Positions 1 through 11,843 of a stretch of 64,000 nucleotides of DNA are shown one piece after another (position 1 is the first letter of the stretch; each line of letters begins with the position of its first letter). The DNA comes from Gordionus sp. m RMFG-2023. Its lineage: Eukaryota > Nematomorpha > Gordioida > Chordodea > Parachordodidae. Where the stretch lies: positions 37,053,366 through 37,117,365 of the forward strand of contig NC_088777.1 of assembly GCF_954871325.1 (NCBI RefSeq), given 5' to 3'. Position numbers and translations under genes: made by a program. The notes beneath the pieces are model-generated. The model did no database searches. It was given only the letters and a program-made list of their open reading frames with translations, and was not told the DNA's origin.

Positions 1-484
1 TGTATCTTTTCTCAATTTATTTTTCTTACTATATTTTTCACAATTTTTTTTCTTCTCATTTTTGATAATTCTTTTGTATTTTTAAAAATAATTTATAAAT
101 TTAGGTCCATTTTTTAACAATTCTTTACGTTTTTTTTCATCATACATATGTCGTAATTTTTAAAGGGATCATAACTATCCGGGATCTTCACGGGATTTAA
201 AGAGATCCCTTTAAAATTTCAATTTTTTAAAGGATAAAGAACTATACGGCATTATCACGTTTGAACCATGATATAGAAGAATCTAATTTTAAAAAGCGTT
301 TTCCGAGCGTTTCGTTTTTTAATTTTATTGTTATTCATTAATTTTCAATGTTGTTTTTTTGCCTTATGAAATAAGATATGTCTAATATAGGGTATCAATC
401 GATAGCTAATCAAAAGATCTATTCAACTGGAGGTCTATCTCTCTCCCATAGGCGGGTCTAAGTCTTGGGGGGTCAAAAATATTT

Positions 485-870
485 TTATCAACACAAAATA
501 TCGATATGGGTATCAAATAAAAGCTAATTTTAATATGGTTTGACTGAAAGTCTTCATTCTTTGTCTGGGTGGGTATGACTTGGTCTGGGGATGGAGAGGG
601 GAGGGGTGTATGGAGGGGGGGGGGGTTGTAAAAAATAATTTTTTTGAAATGGGTATCAAATAAAAACTAATTTTAATATCGTTTGACTGAAAGTCTTTAT
701 TCTTGGTCTTGATGGGTATGAATTAGTCTGGAGGTGGGGATGGAGTGGGGGGGGGGGGGGGTGTAAAAATAATTTTTTTTGATATATCAAATAAAACCTA
801 ATGTTAATATGGTTTGACTGAAAGTCTTTATTTTTTGTCTTGATGGGTATGACTGTCAGTCCCTCAACAT
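485..870 (+). repeat. Tandem units in left arm of the inverted repeat
   Basis: Three units of about 130-140 bases, each with a block close to TTAATATGGTTTGACTGAAAG (near 531, 672 and 801), then GTCTTGATGGGTATGA. The first two continue into a G-rich stretch with runs of 11-15 G at about 615-625 and 747-761. The third is cut short. Confidence 0.8.
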
Positions 871-1544
871 ATTAACAAAATGTATAGTTGGATAGTACAG
901 AAATAAAAGAGAATGAAGATAAAACAATTTTTTAAATCTTTTTTCGGTTCCAATCCTGAACTTGAAATATATAATTTGCAGTGTTCTATAATTATCGCGT
1001 TATTCCATAGCTATTTTTTTAGTATCGATAATTTTAGTGTGCTACCTTTTTTAAAAAGAGCTCGTTACTAAATAAATAAAATATTATTATAATAATTTTA
1101 TAATTAATTCTAAAATCATATTCTTTTTATTTTATTTATCTAAATTTACATTTAAAAATATGCATTGTAAATATATTTTTCAAAAAAAAATAATTTTGAA
1201 ATGTTGACAGTAGACATTGATAATGAAGGTAATTTTGGTACAGATAAAATAAAAAGATTATAATTTTAGAATTAAATTATTATAATAATTTTTGCTATTT
1301 ATTTAGTGACGAGCTACCGCTATCTCTCTTTTTAAAAAAATGTAGCACGCTAAAGCTATCGATACTAAAAAAAATAGCTATGGAATAACGCGCTAAATAT
1401 AGAACACTGTAAATTATAAATTTTATGTTCAGGATTGGAACCGAAAAAAGATTTAAATTTTTTTTTTATCTTCATTCTCTTTTATTTCTGTAAATTCTAT
1501 CCAACTAGACATTTTATTAATATGTTGAGGGAGGGACTGACAGT

Positions 1545-2040
1545 CATACCATCAAGACGAAAAATAAATAATTTCAGTCAAACCATATTAAAATTAGCTT
1601 TTATTTGATACCCATATCAAAAAAAATTATTTTTACACCCACTCCCCTCCACCCCCCCCCCCCACCCAAACCAAGTCACATTCATCAAGACCAAGAATAA
1701 AGACTTTCAGTCAAACCATATTAAAATTAGCTTTTATTTGATACCCATATCAAAAAAAATATTTTTACACCCCCCACCCCCCTCCATTCCCAGACCAATT
1801 CATACCCATCAAGACCAAGAATAAAGACTTTCAGTCAAACCATATTAAAATTAGTTTTTATTTAATACCCATATCAAAAAAAATTATTTTATACACCCCC
1901 CCCCCCTTACGCCCCCTCCCCATTCCTAGACTAAATCATACCCATCCAGACAAAGAATGAAGACTTCCAGTCAAACCAAATTAGCTTTTATTTGATACCC
2001 ATATCGATATTTTGTGTTAATAAAAATATTTCTGACCCCC
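1545..2040 (-). repeat. Tandem units in right arm of the inverted repeat
   Basis: Four units, reverse complement of those in the left arm, marked by CTTTTATTTGATACCCATATC-type blocks near 1590, 1730, 1855 and 1985. C runs lie at 1652-1663 and 1896-1906. This arm has about one unit more than the left arm. Confidence 0.75.
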
Positions 2041-2575
2041 CAAAACCTAGACCCGCCCATTATAGGAGAGAGATTGACCTCCAGTTGCATAGATCTTTTG
2101 ATTAGCTATCGATTGATACCCTATATTAGACATATCTTATTTCATAAGGCAAAAAAAACAACATTGAAAATTAATGAATAATAAAATTAAAAAACGAAAC
2201 GAAACGCGCGGAAAACGCTTTTTAAGTTTCTTCTATTTCATGGTTCAAACGTGATAATGCCGTATAGTTCTTTATCCTTTAAAAAATTGAAATTTTAAAG
2301 GGATCCCTTTAAATCCCGTGAAGATTCCGGATAGTTATGATCCCTTTAAAAATTACGACATATGTAATGATAAAAAAACGTAAAGAATTGTTTAAAAAAT
2401 GGACCTAAATTTATAAATTATTTTTAAAAATACAAAAGAATTATCAAAAATGAGAAGAAAAATAAATTGAGAAAAGATACAACATATAAAGTAAAGAAAT
2501 CATAAAAAGTTAGAAATAAAATAAGAAGGAATGACAAAAATAAATAAAGATAAGAAAAATTTAAAAAAATTACGA

Positions 2576-2925
2576 TTTTCCTTTTTTGAATGGGAATTTT
2601 CCTTTTTTGATTGACACTTTTTCTTTTGGGAATTTTCCTTTTTTGATTGACACTTTTCCTTTTTTAATTGGACCTTTTCCTTTTTTGTTTGACACTTTTC
2701 CTTTTTCGATTGACACTTCCTTTTTTAATCGGACTTTTTCCTTTCTTTTTGGGAATTTTCCTTTTTTGATTGACACTTTTCCTTTTTTGTTTGGACCTTT
2801 TCCTTTTTTGATTGAACCTTTCCCTTTTATGATTGACCCTTTTCCTTTTTTAATCGGACCTTTTCTTTATGATTGAAACTTTTCCTTTTTTTGAATGGGG
2901 CTTTTCCTTTTTTAAATGGGAAACC
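2576..2925. repeat. 21-bp minisatellite
   Basis: About 15 degenerate copies of a 21-base unit, roughly CCTTTTTTGATTGACACTTTT. The array lies just outside the right arm of the palindrome. The period is a multiple of three, so both strands stay open over long stretches. The minus strand reads as a lysine-rich seven-residue repeat (KKGKVSI type) and the plus strand as a Phe/Pro-rich one. I take the open frames as a by-product of the repeat, not as genes. Confidence 0.85.
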
Positions 2926-3527
2926 CTGTAAGTAAAGATATTCGGATATTTAAATACAAGGCGTTCCGGTATCGGAACGCGTGAACTAACTGACACAAAA
3001 TATGAAATGGAAAACTATTATTCAAAGGTATTTATAGCCAGAGTTAGTAATTGAGCTAAAAGAAATATTTTTAAAAAGGTACTGGTTCCCAGATACTAAA
3101 TTTTTTAACTGATCCCTATCATTTCAATCTTAGTTTTCTATCCAGTTTACAAATTTAGATTACGCTGAATTTATAGTAAACGCGCTATGTTCAAGCATTG
3201 CGTTATTTAAGGCTATCTAAATCAAAGTTGATTCTTTATAGCGATAATATTTAATAATATATATCTTCTGTTTATAACAAATATTAATAACTTATAATGT
3301 AATTTCTAGTGTTGACACAATGTCGGCGTTACGATTTCACAAAACGAAGACCTATAGCTATTCTAAGTTCTGTTGGTTAATAAACAAGCCTAATTAAAAC
3401 TAGGTATAGTTTTTAAGCATTCGTAACCAAGGTGGCATATGGCTGAGGCTGGAAATAGTTGATCTAACAAGAGTCGTATTGTTGTCATTCATTATACTCG
3501 GGGTTGGGTTTAAAGGGAGAAAGAGCG

Positions 3528-3778
3528 ATGGAAATTTCTTTGAACAGCTTTGAAGTGTAAGTATTCAACACATTACTGTATTAATGGTAAATTCCAGTCT
3601 CTTTGTCTTAAATTTGGATATAAGCGGCTTGGAGAATCTTTGCTCCAGAGGTTTAATGCTGCCATATGATGTGGATTCGATAGTATCCCAGTCTCCAAGT
3701 GTTTATGGAAATTTAGCAACTAAGGATAAAAAGGCTGAAATGCTTAAGGATATGGGGGAATGGACTTATACCACCTAG
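3528..3778 (+). CDS. Small unidentified two-exon reading frame
   Basis: Proposed exon 1 is 3528-3556, starting ATGGAAATTTC. It is followed by a 41-base intron at 3557-3597, beginning GTAAGT and ending TTCCAG. Exon 2 is 3598-3778 and ends in TAG. The joined frame gives 69 residues with mixed, protein-like composition and a tail GEWTYTT. A shorter unspliced start at 3584 keeps the same frame. I recognise no family, signal peptide or motif. It lies between the palindrome and the beta-lactamase-like gene, on the opposite strand. It could be a terminal exon pair of a larger gene, or chance. Confidence 0.3.
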
Positions 3779-4529
3779 CTTTTGTGGAAGGGTAGCTTGC
3801 ATACTGAAGAGTAAAGAGAATTTGATATTTAAAATAGATTCGAGAGTATTTTTCTAATGAACCTCAAGGTCTAATAATATTTCAAGGGACATGAAAATTG
3901 TTGATGAACGAAAGGCATGTAAAATTTTATAAATGAATAAAAAATATTTAAATAAATAAAAAACCTGATGAGCAGGTAAATTTTTTAAAATATTTTACAT
4001 TCGATTGAATTTGACAAGAAATTCATCTCTGTAATGAAATATAGTACTTTCAAAATGGGTGAATCTAGGTGGGTAAAGCTAGTTTTGTCCACTACAATAA
4101 AATTTTCAGGTGGGCAGACCGATTCAAGGGTGTGATAAATTAATTTTAAAATAAATTTGTTTTTAAAATTTGTTTAAATGTCTGATTGAGTTCACAAAGG
4201 ATATGCAACAATAATATAATTTCTCATCCAAATAGATTTTCTTTTCTTAAATTGTTACATTGCTGGGTTTCATAGTTTTTTAACCAAATTCAATTAATAA
4301 ACCTATTTTTTAATATAATATTTTTTAACCAATTTAGCACAATATATTCCATATTTTTTGCCCTCAAGTTGCTGGTAATATTTATGGAATTTCATAAGTA
4401 ATACCTGTATTTTTTTAAAAATTTTTCTAAATTAGATCATAGAACTTAGTATAAGGAACGACAAAGACTTAGATTATTTTAGAATTAAATAATTTTTAAA
4501 TAAACTACTAAATTAGTTATCATTACTTA

Positions 4530-4660
4530 CTAATAAGAAAAATTTTCAGGCCTGGCCCGGATATTTTTTTTTGAGTATAATTTAAAAAAAATTAAAATAC
4601 GTCCCGCCCGGCCTGTGTACCCGGACCGGGCTTAGGGCCGGGCCTGCAGGTCTCTAATAA
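4530..4660. mobile_element. GC-rich hAT MITE scrap
   Basis: A short stretch with GGCCTGGCCCGG near its left side and GGGCCGGGCCTGCAGGTCT near its right side, rare in this AT-rich sequence. CTAATAAG just left and CTAATAAA just right could be a decayed 8-bp target duplication. It resembles the ends of the element at 10049-10455. Confidence 0.4.
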
Positions 4661-4794
4661 ATAAATTCTATTTTCCGATATTTTTTTCGGTTTAATTATT
4701 TTTTTATATAAATAAATTGTATATTTTTTCAAATAATTGATTATAATTATATCATAATTTTTTTATATTAAATAAATGCATTCAGTAAATAAAT

Positions 4795-4940
4795 AATGCG
4801 TTATTGAATGATATATAAAGTAACTTATATGTAGTTACTTTTGAAATATAACTGCAACTAATAACTAGTTACATTTGCAAAAAGTAACTAGTAACTGTAA
4901 CTAGTTATATCTCAAAGTAACTTTTAACAATACTAGTAAT
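4795..4940. mobile_element. MITE of the AACTAGTTAC family, copy 1
   Basis: About 145 bases beginning ATTGAATGATATATAAAG and ending AACTTTTAACAATACTA, with several AACTAGTTAC palindromes inside. The same plan is seen at 40665-40811 and, more decayed, at 59805-59930. No coding capacity. Exact ends are uncertain. Confidence 0.55.
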
Positions 4941-5626
4941 TTCGCTATTATTTTTATAATCGTTTCACATATTTTTTATCATCGCATTACAACATTTCTT
5001 TTTCAAATTTTATCGTAGGGTAGGGATATCATCATAACCCTGCACACGAATTGCCGCGAATTTGTGCTAACTGTGAATGCAAGCTAATTCTTCATATTTA
5101 TAAATAATAACTATTTATTGTCTTCATTTTGTAAATAACCCTGCGTTAAATAACGTACCATTTAAATATAACGCGTTTACTATAAATTCACCTTTAGTTC
5201 TGAGGTTTCCGGATACAAACTTTAATTTCAAATTGAACAATAAATAAAATATCAAGATATTTTTTGTACATCATAGTTAAAAATAATTTTGCACATTTTA
5301 TCGTTAAGCTAAAAAAATCAAATAGAAATTATTTTTTTTAATGATAAATAATAGTTTCAGATAAAATGTGTATAAAGATTAGTCCAAAATGATCTTTTTT
5401 TAAAAAAAAATCAAAATCATATAAAATTTGTGAAATCAAATAACGTTGTTTCGAAATAAGAACTGTGAGAAAAAGTTTAGACAAAAAAATAAACTATAAT
5501 ATTCGAATTATTATTTTTAAAATTAATGTTACACATTATAAATTAATAACCCTGTAAAGCAGAAATAAATATTAATTACTAGACACCTTGCGCATTTTAT
5601 TTAAACACAATATAACAAATAAATAC

Positions 5627-8600
5627 CGAATTTTTTGGCGATTTCGTCATCAAAGTATCTTGAAATGGATCTCCTTTTCGGTGTATCGCATCTTCTTACA
5701 ATCTGATCGAGGTAAAGTCCTAATGTAAAAACGTGGTAACCTCTTTTAATTCCTGGAGGGGACCAGGCGGGTTTTTGGTCAGCTAAAATTTTGCTAAGCT
5801 CGGTATCAAGGTCTTTAAGTGTGTTCCCTTCCGTGTAAATACTGTTTTCCTTGAGCATCTTGAAGGTAATTGGATGTGATGGATCAATGTAAGGTAGGCC
5901 GGCCTTTTGAAATATATTTTATTTACCTTTACTACTTTGATGGTTATTATTGTATAAATAATCATTTTTCACGATATAATTGGAAAAAATGCGCAGTTAA
6001 TAAAAAATTATTTGACATTCGATAGCATTAAGGAAGTCAGGTAGGGTTTAAAGATGGGTTCCTCCTGAACCCGAGCTTGAGTCGTAAAAATGGTGAATAC
6101 TCTTACCTTGTGTATATGTCCGAGTGAACATTATAGAAAAACGAAGATCAAATAAGCGAGGAGGTTCAACAAGACACTGAATACTAGATTAATATGTTAT
6201 CCTGTAACTTCAACCAGAAGCGAGAAATGGGCCCATAAAAGACAAAAAGGCACTTTGTCAAATTTATCCTTTAATTTAAATATCTCTGGATATTATGAGC
6301 AAAAAGCATAATTTAAATTTTATTATATATCGAAAACTAACTATTCTATCTAATTTAAAAACAAATAATTTAACGAAAATATGATTTATTTAAAAATATA
6401 ATAAAAGATTAAGTTTTCGAAATATACAAAAATATAAAGGTTAGGTAGTAATTAATTACATATGAAATTAATTTCATTCAATTAAAAGGAGTTAATAATT
6501 TTAATTAATTACATTTTTAGGTAACTAATTAGGAAAAGCAGTTATAATTCATAATTACTGTTAAAGTAGCTTATTTAATTTTAATTATTAGCAAAATAAA
6601 ACATTAGTTTATCTAATCCTAGTTATTTATATGACATTCAGAAAATTTAAATTTGATGTAATGTCTGAATCTACTTTTATAATTTTCTTATTGATCAATC
6701 AAATTATATTACTGATATTCAAATTTTAAAACTTAACATTAACCAAACACTAACTTATGTTTAACTGTTATTTTTGAATTATGCTCATGAGAAATTGTTA
6801 CATGTTATTTTTATTATATAAAGAATGAAAATAATAAACTTTGTAATATAATAATTTGAATTAAAAAAGATAATGTAATTCATAAAGATTATTATTTTTT
6901 GATATTTAATAATGTAATTTTATGAAAGATTTATTTTTGACATTTTAAAAAATAAAAAAAGATTTAGTCTATTAATATAATCCGTAAATCTGCTACCACA
7001 CTCATTATATATCATGGTGGCCATCTCGAACTCGCGAACTTAGTTGCATTTATAATTCATTTTTCATTTAATTAATTTTTACGAAAAACGCGTAATATCA
7101 TTCATTCATATTTGTTAAATTTAAAAATGGAATTTATACAAGAATCCTCTAAAATTTTATCCCCCATAGCAATTTCCTTAGACAAATTGCAGGAAAAAAA
7201 TAATTCTTATTATTGGGAGCTAGTTCCACTATTATTTTGTACTAAATAAATTATTAGAACTGTAAAACTCTGCCTTGCATAATTGTGCGACCATTTTAAA
7301 GGTTATAATTATAGGAATTAAATAAAGATTTTCAAATTTTTTAGAATTTGATTGCAAAGCAAAACCTCTTTTCTTAGCTATTATATCCATTAAAAATTTA
7401 AAGCTTAGATGGGTTGAATCAGGGTTGTGCATTTGACCGGTCAAATACGTTTCGGTCAATTGACCGATATTTGACAGGTCAAATATGGTCAAATACGGTC
7501 AAATGGGGTCAAATTCAAATATATGTTTTTTTAAGTTAATATTAACTTTATTTTGAATATAATAGTAAAATGAATCTATAATATTAATTTTTTAAATTCA
7601 TTGTCATTCAATAACTAACATGTAGCTCTCTGTAGCAGAGTTTTGTTCTGATTCATATTCAATATTATCATTTTCTTTAATATTTTTTAATCAATTTTCC
7701 TGATGTCTTAGATCTTCAATCGATTTCCATTTTCATAAGAATATTAACGCAAATCGACCTATTTCTTTCTAAAGGAGAAGTAGAACTAGGAATTGTTAGT
7801 CTCTTAATGGGCAGGGTGGACAAAGTTTAATCTATTAACTAGGTCGGAATTGATTGTTTCTGGTTACTTTCCACATAATTTGCTATATTAAACATGCTGT
7901 TTTTGCTTCTGAAATTAATTATATCACTTAAAATATTTTAGTCATCACTACCTTGTAAAATAGCTAATTCTTGAATTATATCACATACTTGTGAGTTTTC
8001 CTCTTGATATTGTGGACACAAAAAATAAGCAAACATTGTGATCACATGTATTTACATCGTTTTTCCCTTTTTTAAACATATTTTTAATTTATTTTTCATT
8101 TAAATTTTTTAGAGTATTTGACCGTATTTGACAGGTCAAATACTTCTAGGGTCAATTGACCAGTCAATTGACTGAATTTGACTGGTCAATTGACCGACTT
8201 GCCAACCCTGGGTTGAATCAATAGCTAAACAAACTGATATACGTTAATAATATTTGAAGTTGTTTTAATAAATACTTCTAAATCTAAAAGTCCATAGATC
8301 CGAGATTGTCAAAAACAATCATAATAATTTCCTCAAATTTGACTTAATGATATTGAATTTGAAGTGATTACTTACCCAAAAGATAATAGAGGTCATATTA
8401 ATATGAGAGAAGAATTTTGAAGTATAATTCATTGTTGTCTTCATCTATGCAACTTTGCTATATAAGTATAATAGAACATGAATAATGAAATGTTTGAAAG
8501 ATTGATACCTTAAAAAAATCAAACGTTTTTTTTATATATTAAAGGGTAGAAAAGAGCTTCAAATGTTAATGCCCAAAATAATCTATTTATATTTAGGCAT

Positions 8601-11600
8601 CATAAATGATATATTTTTTAACAGAATTTGATTGCATTTCTAAACATTAAATGTATAAATATAATGTTCATAATAATTTATATGCAAATGTCTTATGATA
8701 TTCATTTATATTAAACGAGTAAAACCTTTATATTTTTCAAACATAAAAAAATTGTAATTAAGAATAAAATATTATTATAATTATATTATATGAAAGTTTC
8801 GCGTTACTTTTTATGATTTATAATCAAATCCTACTTTAATTTATTATTTAATTAGGAATTGTAATTATTTAATTATAATTACCGAGAAAATCACGTTTTC
8901 ACGTAATTATAAATAATCGCCGTTTTAGAAAAGAAATTAGTAATTGTAATTAATTACAAATTTTGAGTAATTATGCCCGAAAAATATAGATATTTAATAA
9001 TATAATATATAAGATCATACAATTTTAACTTTTTAAATATAGTCATTTAAATATAAATGAGAAATAGAATAACAATAATATGATACACCTAATAATTTGA
9101 TAATTGATATAAGAACAACATTTTTTTCATTCTTAAAATATATCCAATTATAGTTTAATAATTTACTGTATGGGTCAGTATATGAGCTATAGTGATATTT
9201 CCCTTGTCATGGATTCTGAATTGAGGCCAATACTTAGCCACCGGGTCATCTATGTTGAGCTTGTTATTGTCTTGAAGGTGACCTATAACTAAGGCCGCCA
9301 TACCTATATAAACACAAAATAATTATTGCTGGTCTCATACTTAATGTGAAGGTTAATTTTTATTTTAATGTCGTACTACGTTTAATTACCCAAACACTTT
9401 TAAGTATCAAATCATTTTATTTATTATTATAAATTAATATACTTTTCTATCATATTTCCCAATTTTCAGCTTGGGAATTCTTAATTTTCTTTTACCACTC
9501 AACATTCAGATTGTTCATAAAATTAATGACGCATGGTAAAAAGAAGAGTGAAAAAGATCCAAACAAAAGATATATTTTAAATTGGCTAGATTAATTTAAT
9601 TATTTTTTTATTAGTTAAGAAGTATATTGAAATGGCTATCTTTGAAAAGAGTTAATTCCATAATTTGATTTCAAAATAAAGGAAAACTACCTTTAACTTA
9701 AAAGTGCATTGTGATCATTAAAGTTCAGAGTTAAACTCATTATCGTTATACCCTACTTTTTCTTTTAATTTAAAGTATTGATTTCATAGTAATGATGATG
9801 TTATTTATAAAGACAGCTGTGTAATTGAATTGGGTAACTTGGGGACCTAATTTAAAATGATGCTGAGGTAGTTATTTTTTTATCACTTAATTTCCGAGAG
9901 AATTTCGAAAAAAATATATTTTATTATTTATTAGTAACATTTGAAGTTGATTATTGTCATATTTCCTTTTTAAAACATTAAATTTTAATTCAATATATTT
10001 TTATAATGTTTTCTTTTTAATTGCAAATACTAAATACATAATTAAAAGTAGATATCTGCAAATCACGGCCCGACCCGTACCCGGCCCGATTTCTAGAAAA
10101 TAATTTAAGTTCGGACTGAATCGGGCCTAATATTTTTTTAATTATTTTAACCGGGCCGGGTGGGGCTTAAATTTTAAATATGATATAATTACATTTTGTC
10201 AAATAAATTGTTATATTTTAAAATTCTTAACAAGGCGCTAATATTTTTTTAATTGTAGAATATTTTTTTTACAATAAAAAAATATTAAATTTTTCTATAT
10301 TTAAATAAATTCGGGCAGGGCCGACAAATTTTTATTTCGGGTAAGGCTTTTCCGGACAAATAAAAAAATTCGTTCGGGGTCGGGAATGGCCGAACAAATT
10401 TTTTAAAATAAATTTCGGGCCGGACTTGGTAAATTAGGCCCAATGAGGATCACTAATTACAAGTATTAAAATAAATATAAAAAAACCTTTAGTGGCAGAA
10501 AGTGTGTGTGTCAGAGTATCTTCAAGCCAATAATAATCGTATTGCTGGAAACGATTTTTAATGCTTCTTTTAGCAAAAAGTGAACCTAGAAACGATTTTT
10601 GGCCTCCTTTAAATATTAAAGCGACGATATAGGAATGAAATATTGTTAAAAGGAAAAGGTAAATTCTGGAAAATTTATTATACTAAAAATTTAGGATTAA
10701 CATCGATAAAATACGTCTCGCTAGTACAAAAAAATCTTGTCGACAGACTTAGGGGAAAGACTATTGATCACTACCATAGTAATTCTATTAATGATAGTGA
10801 TTTCACAATCCTATACCGGAATCGGTATGGGTCAAGGTTCAGAATTTTTTTCAAATGGGGTTGAATTTAAGTGAATCCAGTCAGACCGAACCCGGGTCGG
10901 CTAAAATAAAAATTAGTGACAAATTACCCAAACTATGGATCGAATAGAATGAGGTTTGTAGGTTATTGTAAAAAGAGCCTTCAGTTTTATACGAGATTGC
11001 TTAAAATTCTGAGCTCGTATAAAATCTTTTGATGTTATTTTTAAGAGCCAGTTTATAATCCTTTTGTTTAAAAATCTCTCTCGTATAAAATAAAAATAAT
11101 ATGGTTCATTTTTTTATACGAGGTACAACCCTTTCAATAGCTAATTTTATTACTAAAATTTTACTGTTTAAAAAAAAAATCAAGTTAGGACAGTATCTTA
11201 CTGCATTAGGATAAAACAAAAAATCAAGTGTGGATGTCACCTAATTTTTTTTAAAATTTTGTTTTGAAGAAATCATTCATAAAACGACTAAAAATTAAAG
11301 GAGGGAGGGAATCGGGTTCCGGTTAATAAACATAAATATTTTTGGGCCCATGTTAGATACGGGTTTGGAAAAAAAGAGTTCCAGAATCTTGGATTTAAGA
11401 TTACGGATTCTAATTTCTAATAAATTTAAAATGTAGATTAAAAATACTTTACCTACATAAAAACAATTTTAAGAATATTAAAAGCTACATTATATTTATG
11501 CAATGTTTATACTTTATAAGAGAAGAGAAGAGAAGAGAAGAGAAGAGAAGAGAAGAAGAAGAGAAGAGAAGAGAAGAGAAGAGAAGAGAAGAGAAGAGAA

Positions 11601-11843
11601 GAGAAGAGAAGAGAAGAGAAGAGAAGAGAAGAGAAGAGAAGAGAAGAGAAGAGAAGAGAAGAGAAGAGAAGAGAAGAGAAGAGAAGAGAAGAGAAGAGAA
11701 GAGAAGAGAAGAGAAGAGAAAGCTAATGTAGTTAACCTTTGATGTTAGCGAATCCTCCCCATAGATCAGCTACTAGTTTCCCATTATGATAAGCAGCGAA
11801 CGAGGCCCCACCCATACTCTCCGCGCCTCTGACGAAATTTTGC
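5627..11843 (-). CDS. Beta-lactamase-like serine hydrolase (partial, four exons)
   Basis: Four exons read in one consistent frame from right to left: 11737-11843, 10487-10585, 9167-9303 and 5627-5903, all with AG/GT borders. Together they give about 206 residues of the beta-lactamase-related family (class C beta-lactamase / esterase fold, animal LACT-type proteins). In order one sees NGKLVADLWGGFAN, then TLSATKG, which holds the S-x-x-K catalytic pair, then a conserved DDPVAKYWPQF segment, AGLPYIDPSHP, and RGYHVFTLG, whose Tyr fits the second catalytic motif, followed by DEIAKKFG. Intron phases agree at every junction. The first exon, with the start codon, was not found right of 11843. The family normally runs on for well over 100 residues after DEIAKxxG, but no further exon was recognised left of 5627. 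If GTATTT at 5626 is not a donor, the frame stops at 5601. The gene may continue outside the window or be truncated. The substrate is unknown. Confidence 0.85.
7420..8210. mobile_element. hAT MITE with 8-bp target duplication
   Basis: Ends are CAGGGTTGTGC on the left and GCCAACCCTG on the right. They are flanked by perfect GGTTGAAT duplications at 7412-7419 and 8211-8218. The subterminal parts are packed with TTTGAC and its reverse complement GTCAAA, several forming TTTGACCGGTCAAA. The interior shows no open frame. It lies in the intron between 5903 and 9167 of the beta-lactamase-like gene. Confidence 0.92.
10049..10455. mobile_element. GC-rich-ended hAT MITE
   Basis: Starts TAGATATCTGC and ends GAGGATCACTA. 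Flanks ATTAAAAG (10041-10048) and ATTACAAG (10456-10463) are a near-perfect 8-bp duplication. Both ends carry GGCCCG / CGGGCC blocks. It sits in the intron of the beta-lactamase-like gene, about 30 bases from the donor that ends the 10487-10585 exon. Confidence 0.75.
11519..11720 (+). repeat. (GAGAA)n microsatellite
   Basis: About 40 copies of GAGAA with one irregular spot near 11550. On the minus strand it is a TTCTC pyrimidine tract that begins 16 bases after the exon ending at 11737, so it lies at the start of an intron. The Arg/Glu/Lys open frames across it are an artefact of the repeat. Confidence 0.95.

Larger units (their letters stand above)
1..2483. mobile_element. Long inverted repeat, foldback-like element (left end cut by window)
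   Basis: Bases 1 to about 1140 reappear as the reverse complement at about 1242-2483, leaving a spacer of about 100 bases. Shared landmarks are the block around 165-215 (AAAGGGATCATAACTATCC) matching 2325-2350, the block around 240-285 matching 2225-2280, and the block around 365-440 matching 2085-2150. Both arms contain degenerate tandem units with C/G runs. I see no transposase. Arms with internal tandem repeats are typical of foldback elements. The arms differ by scattered substitutions and indels, so they have evolved separately. The pairing still holds at base 1, so the element may extend beyond the window. Confidence 0.8.

Noticed and set aside
1-2483. Palindrome as an assembly or amplification artefact
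   Set aside because: The arms differ by many substitutions, indels and repeat number, which a copying artefact would not show.
2570-2876. Lysine-rich and phenylalanine-rich small proteins on opposite strands
   Set aside because: Both come from the 21-bp minisatellite, whose period avoids stops on both strands.
2576-2925. CRISPR-like array
   Set aside because: Units are contiguous and degenerate with no unique spacers, and the setting is a eukaryotic genome.
11498-11742. Two long open frames of Arg/Glu/Lys repeats
   Set aside because: They are translations of the (GAGAA)n microsatellite in an intron and have no independent coding signal.
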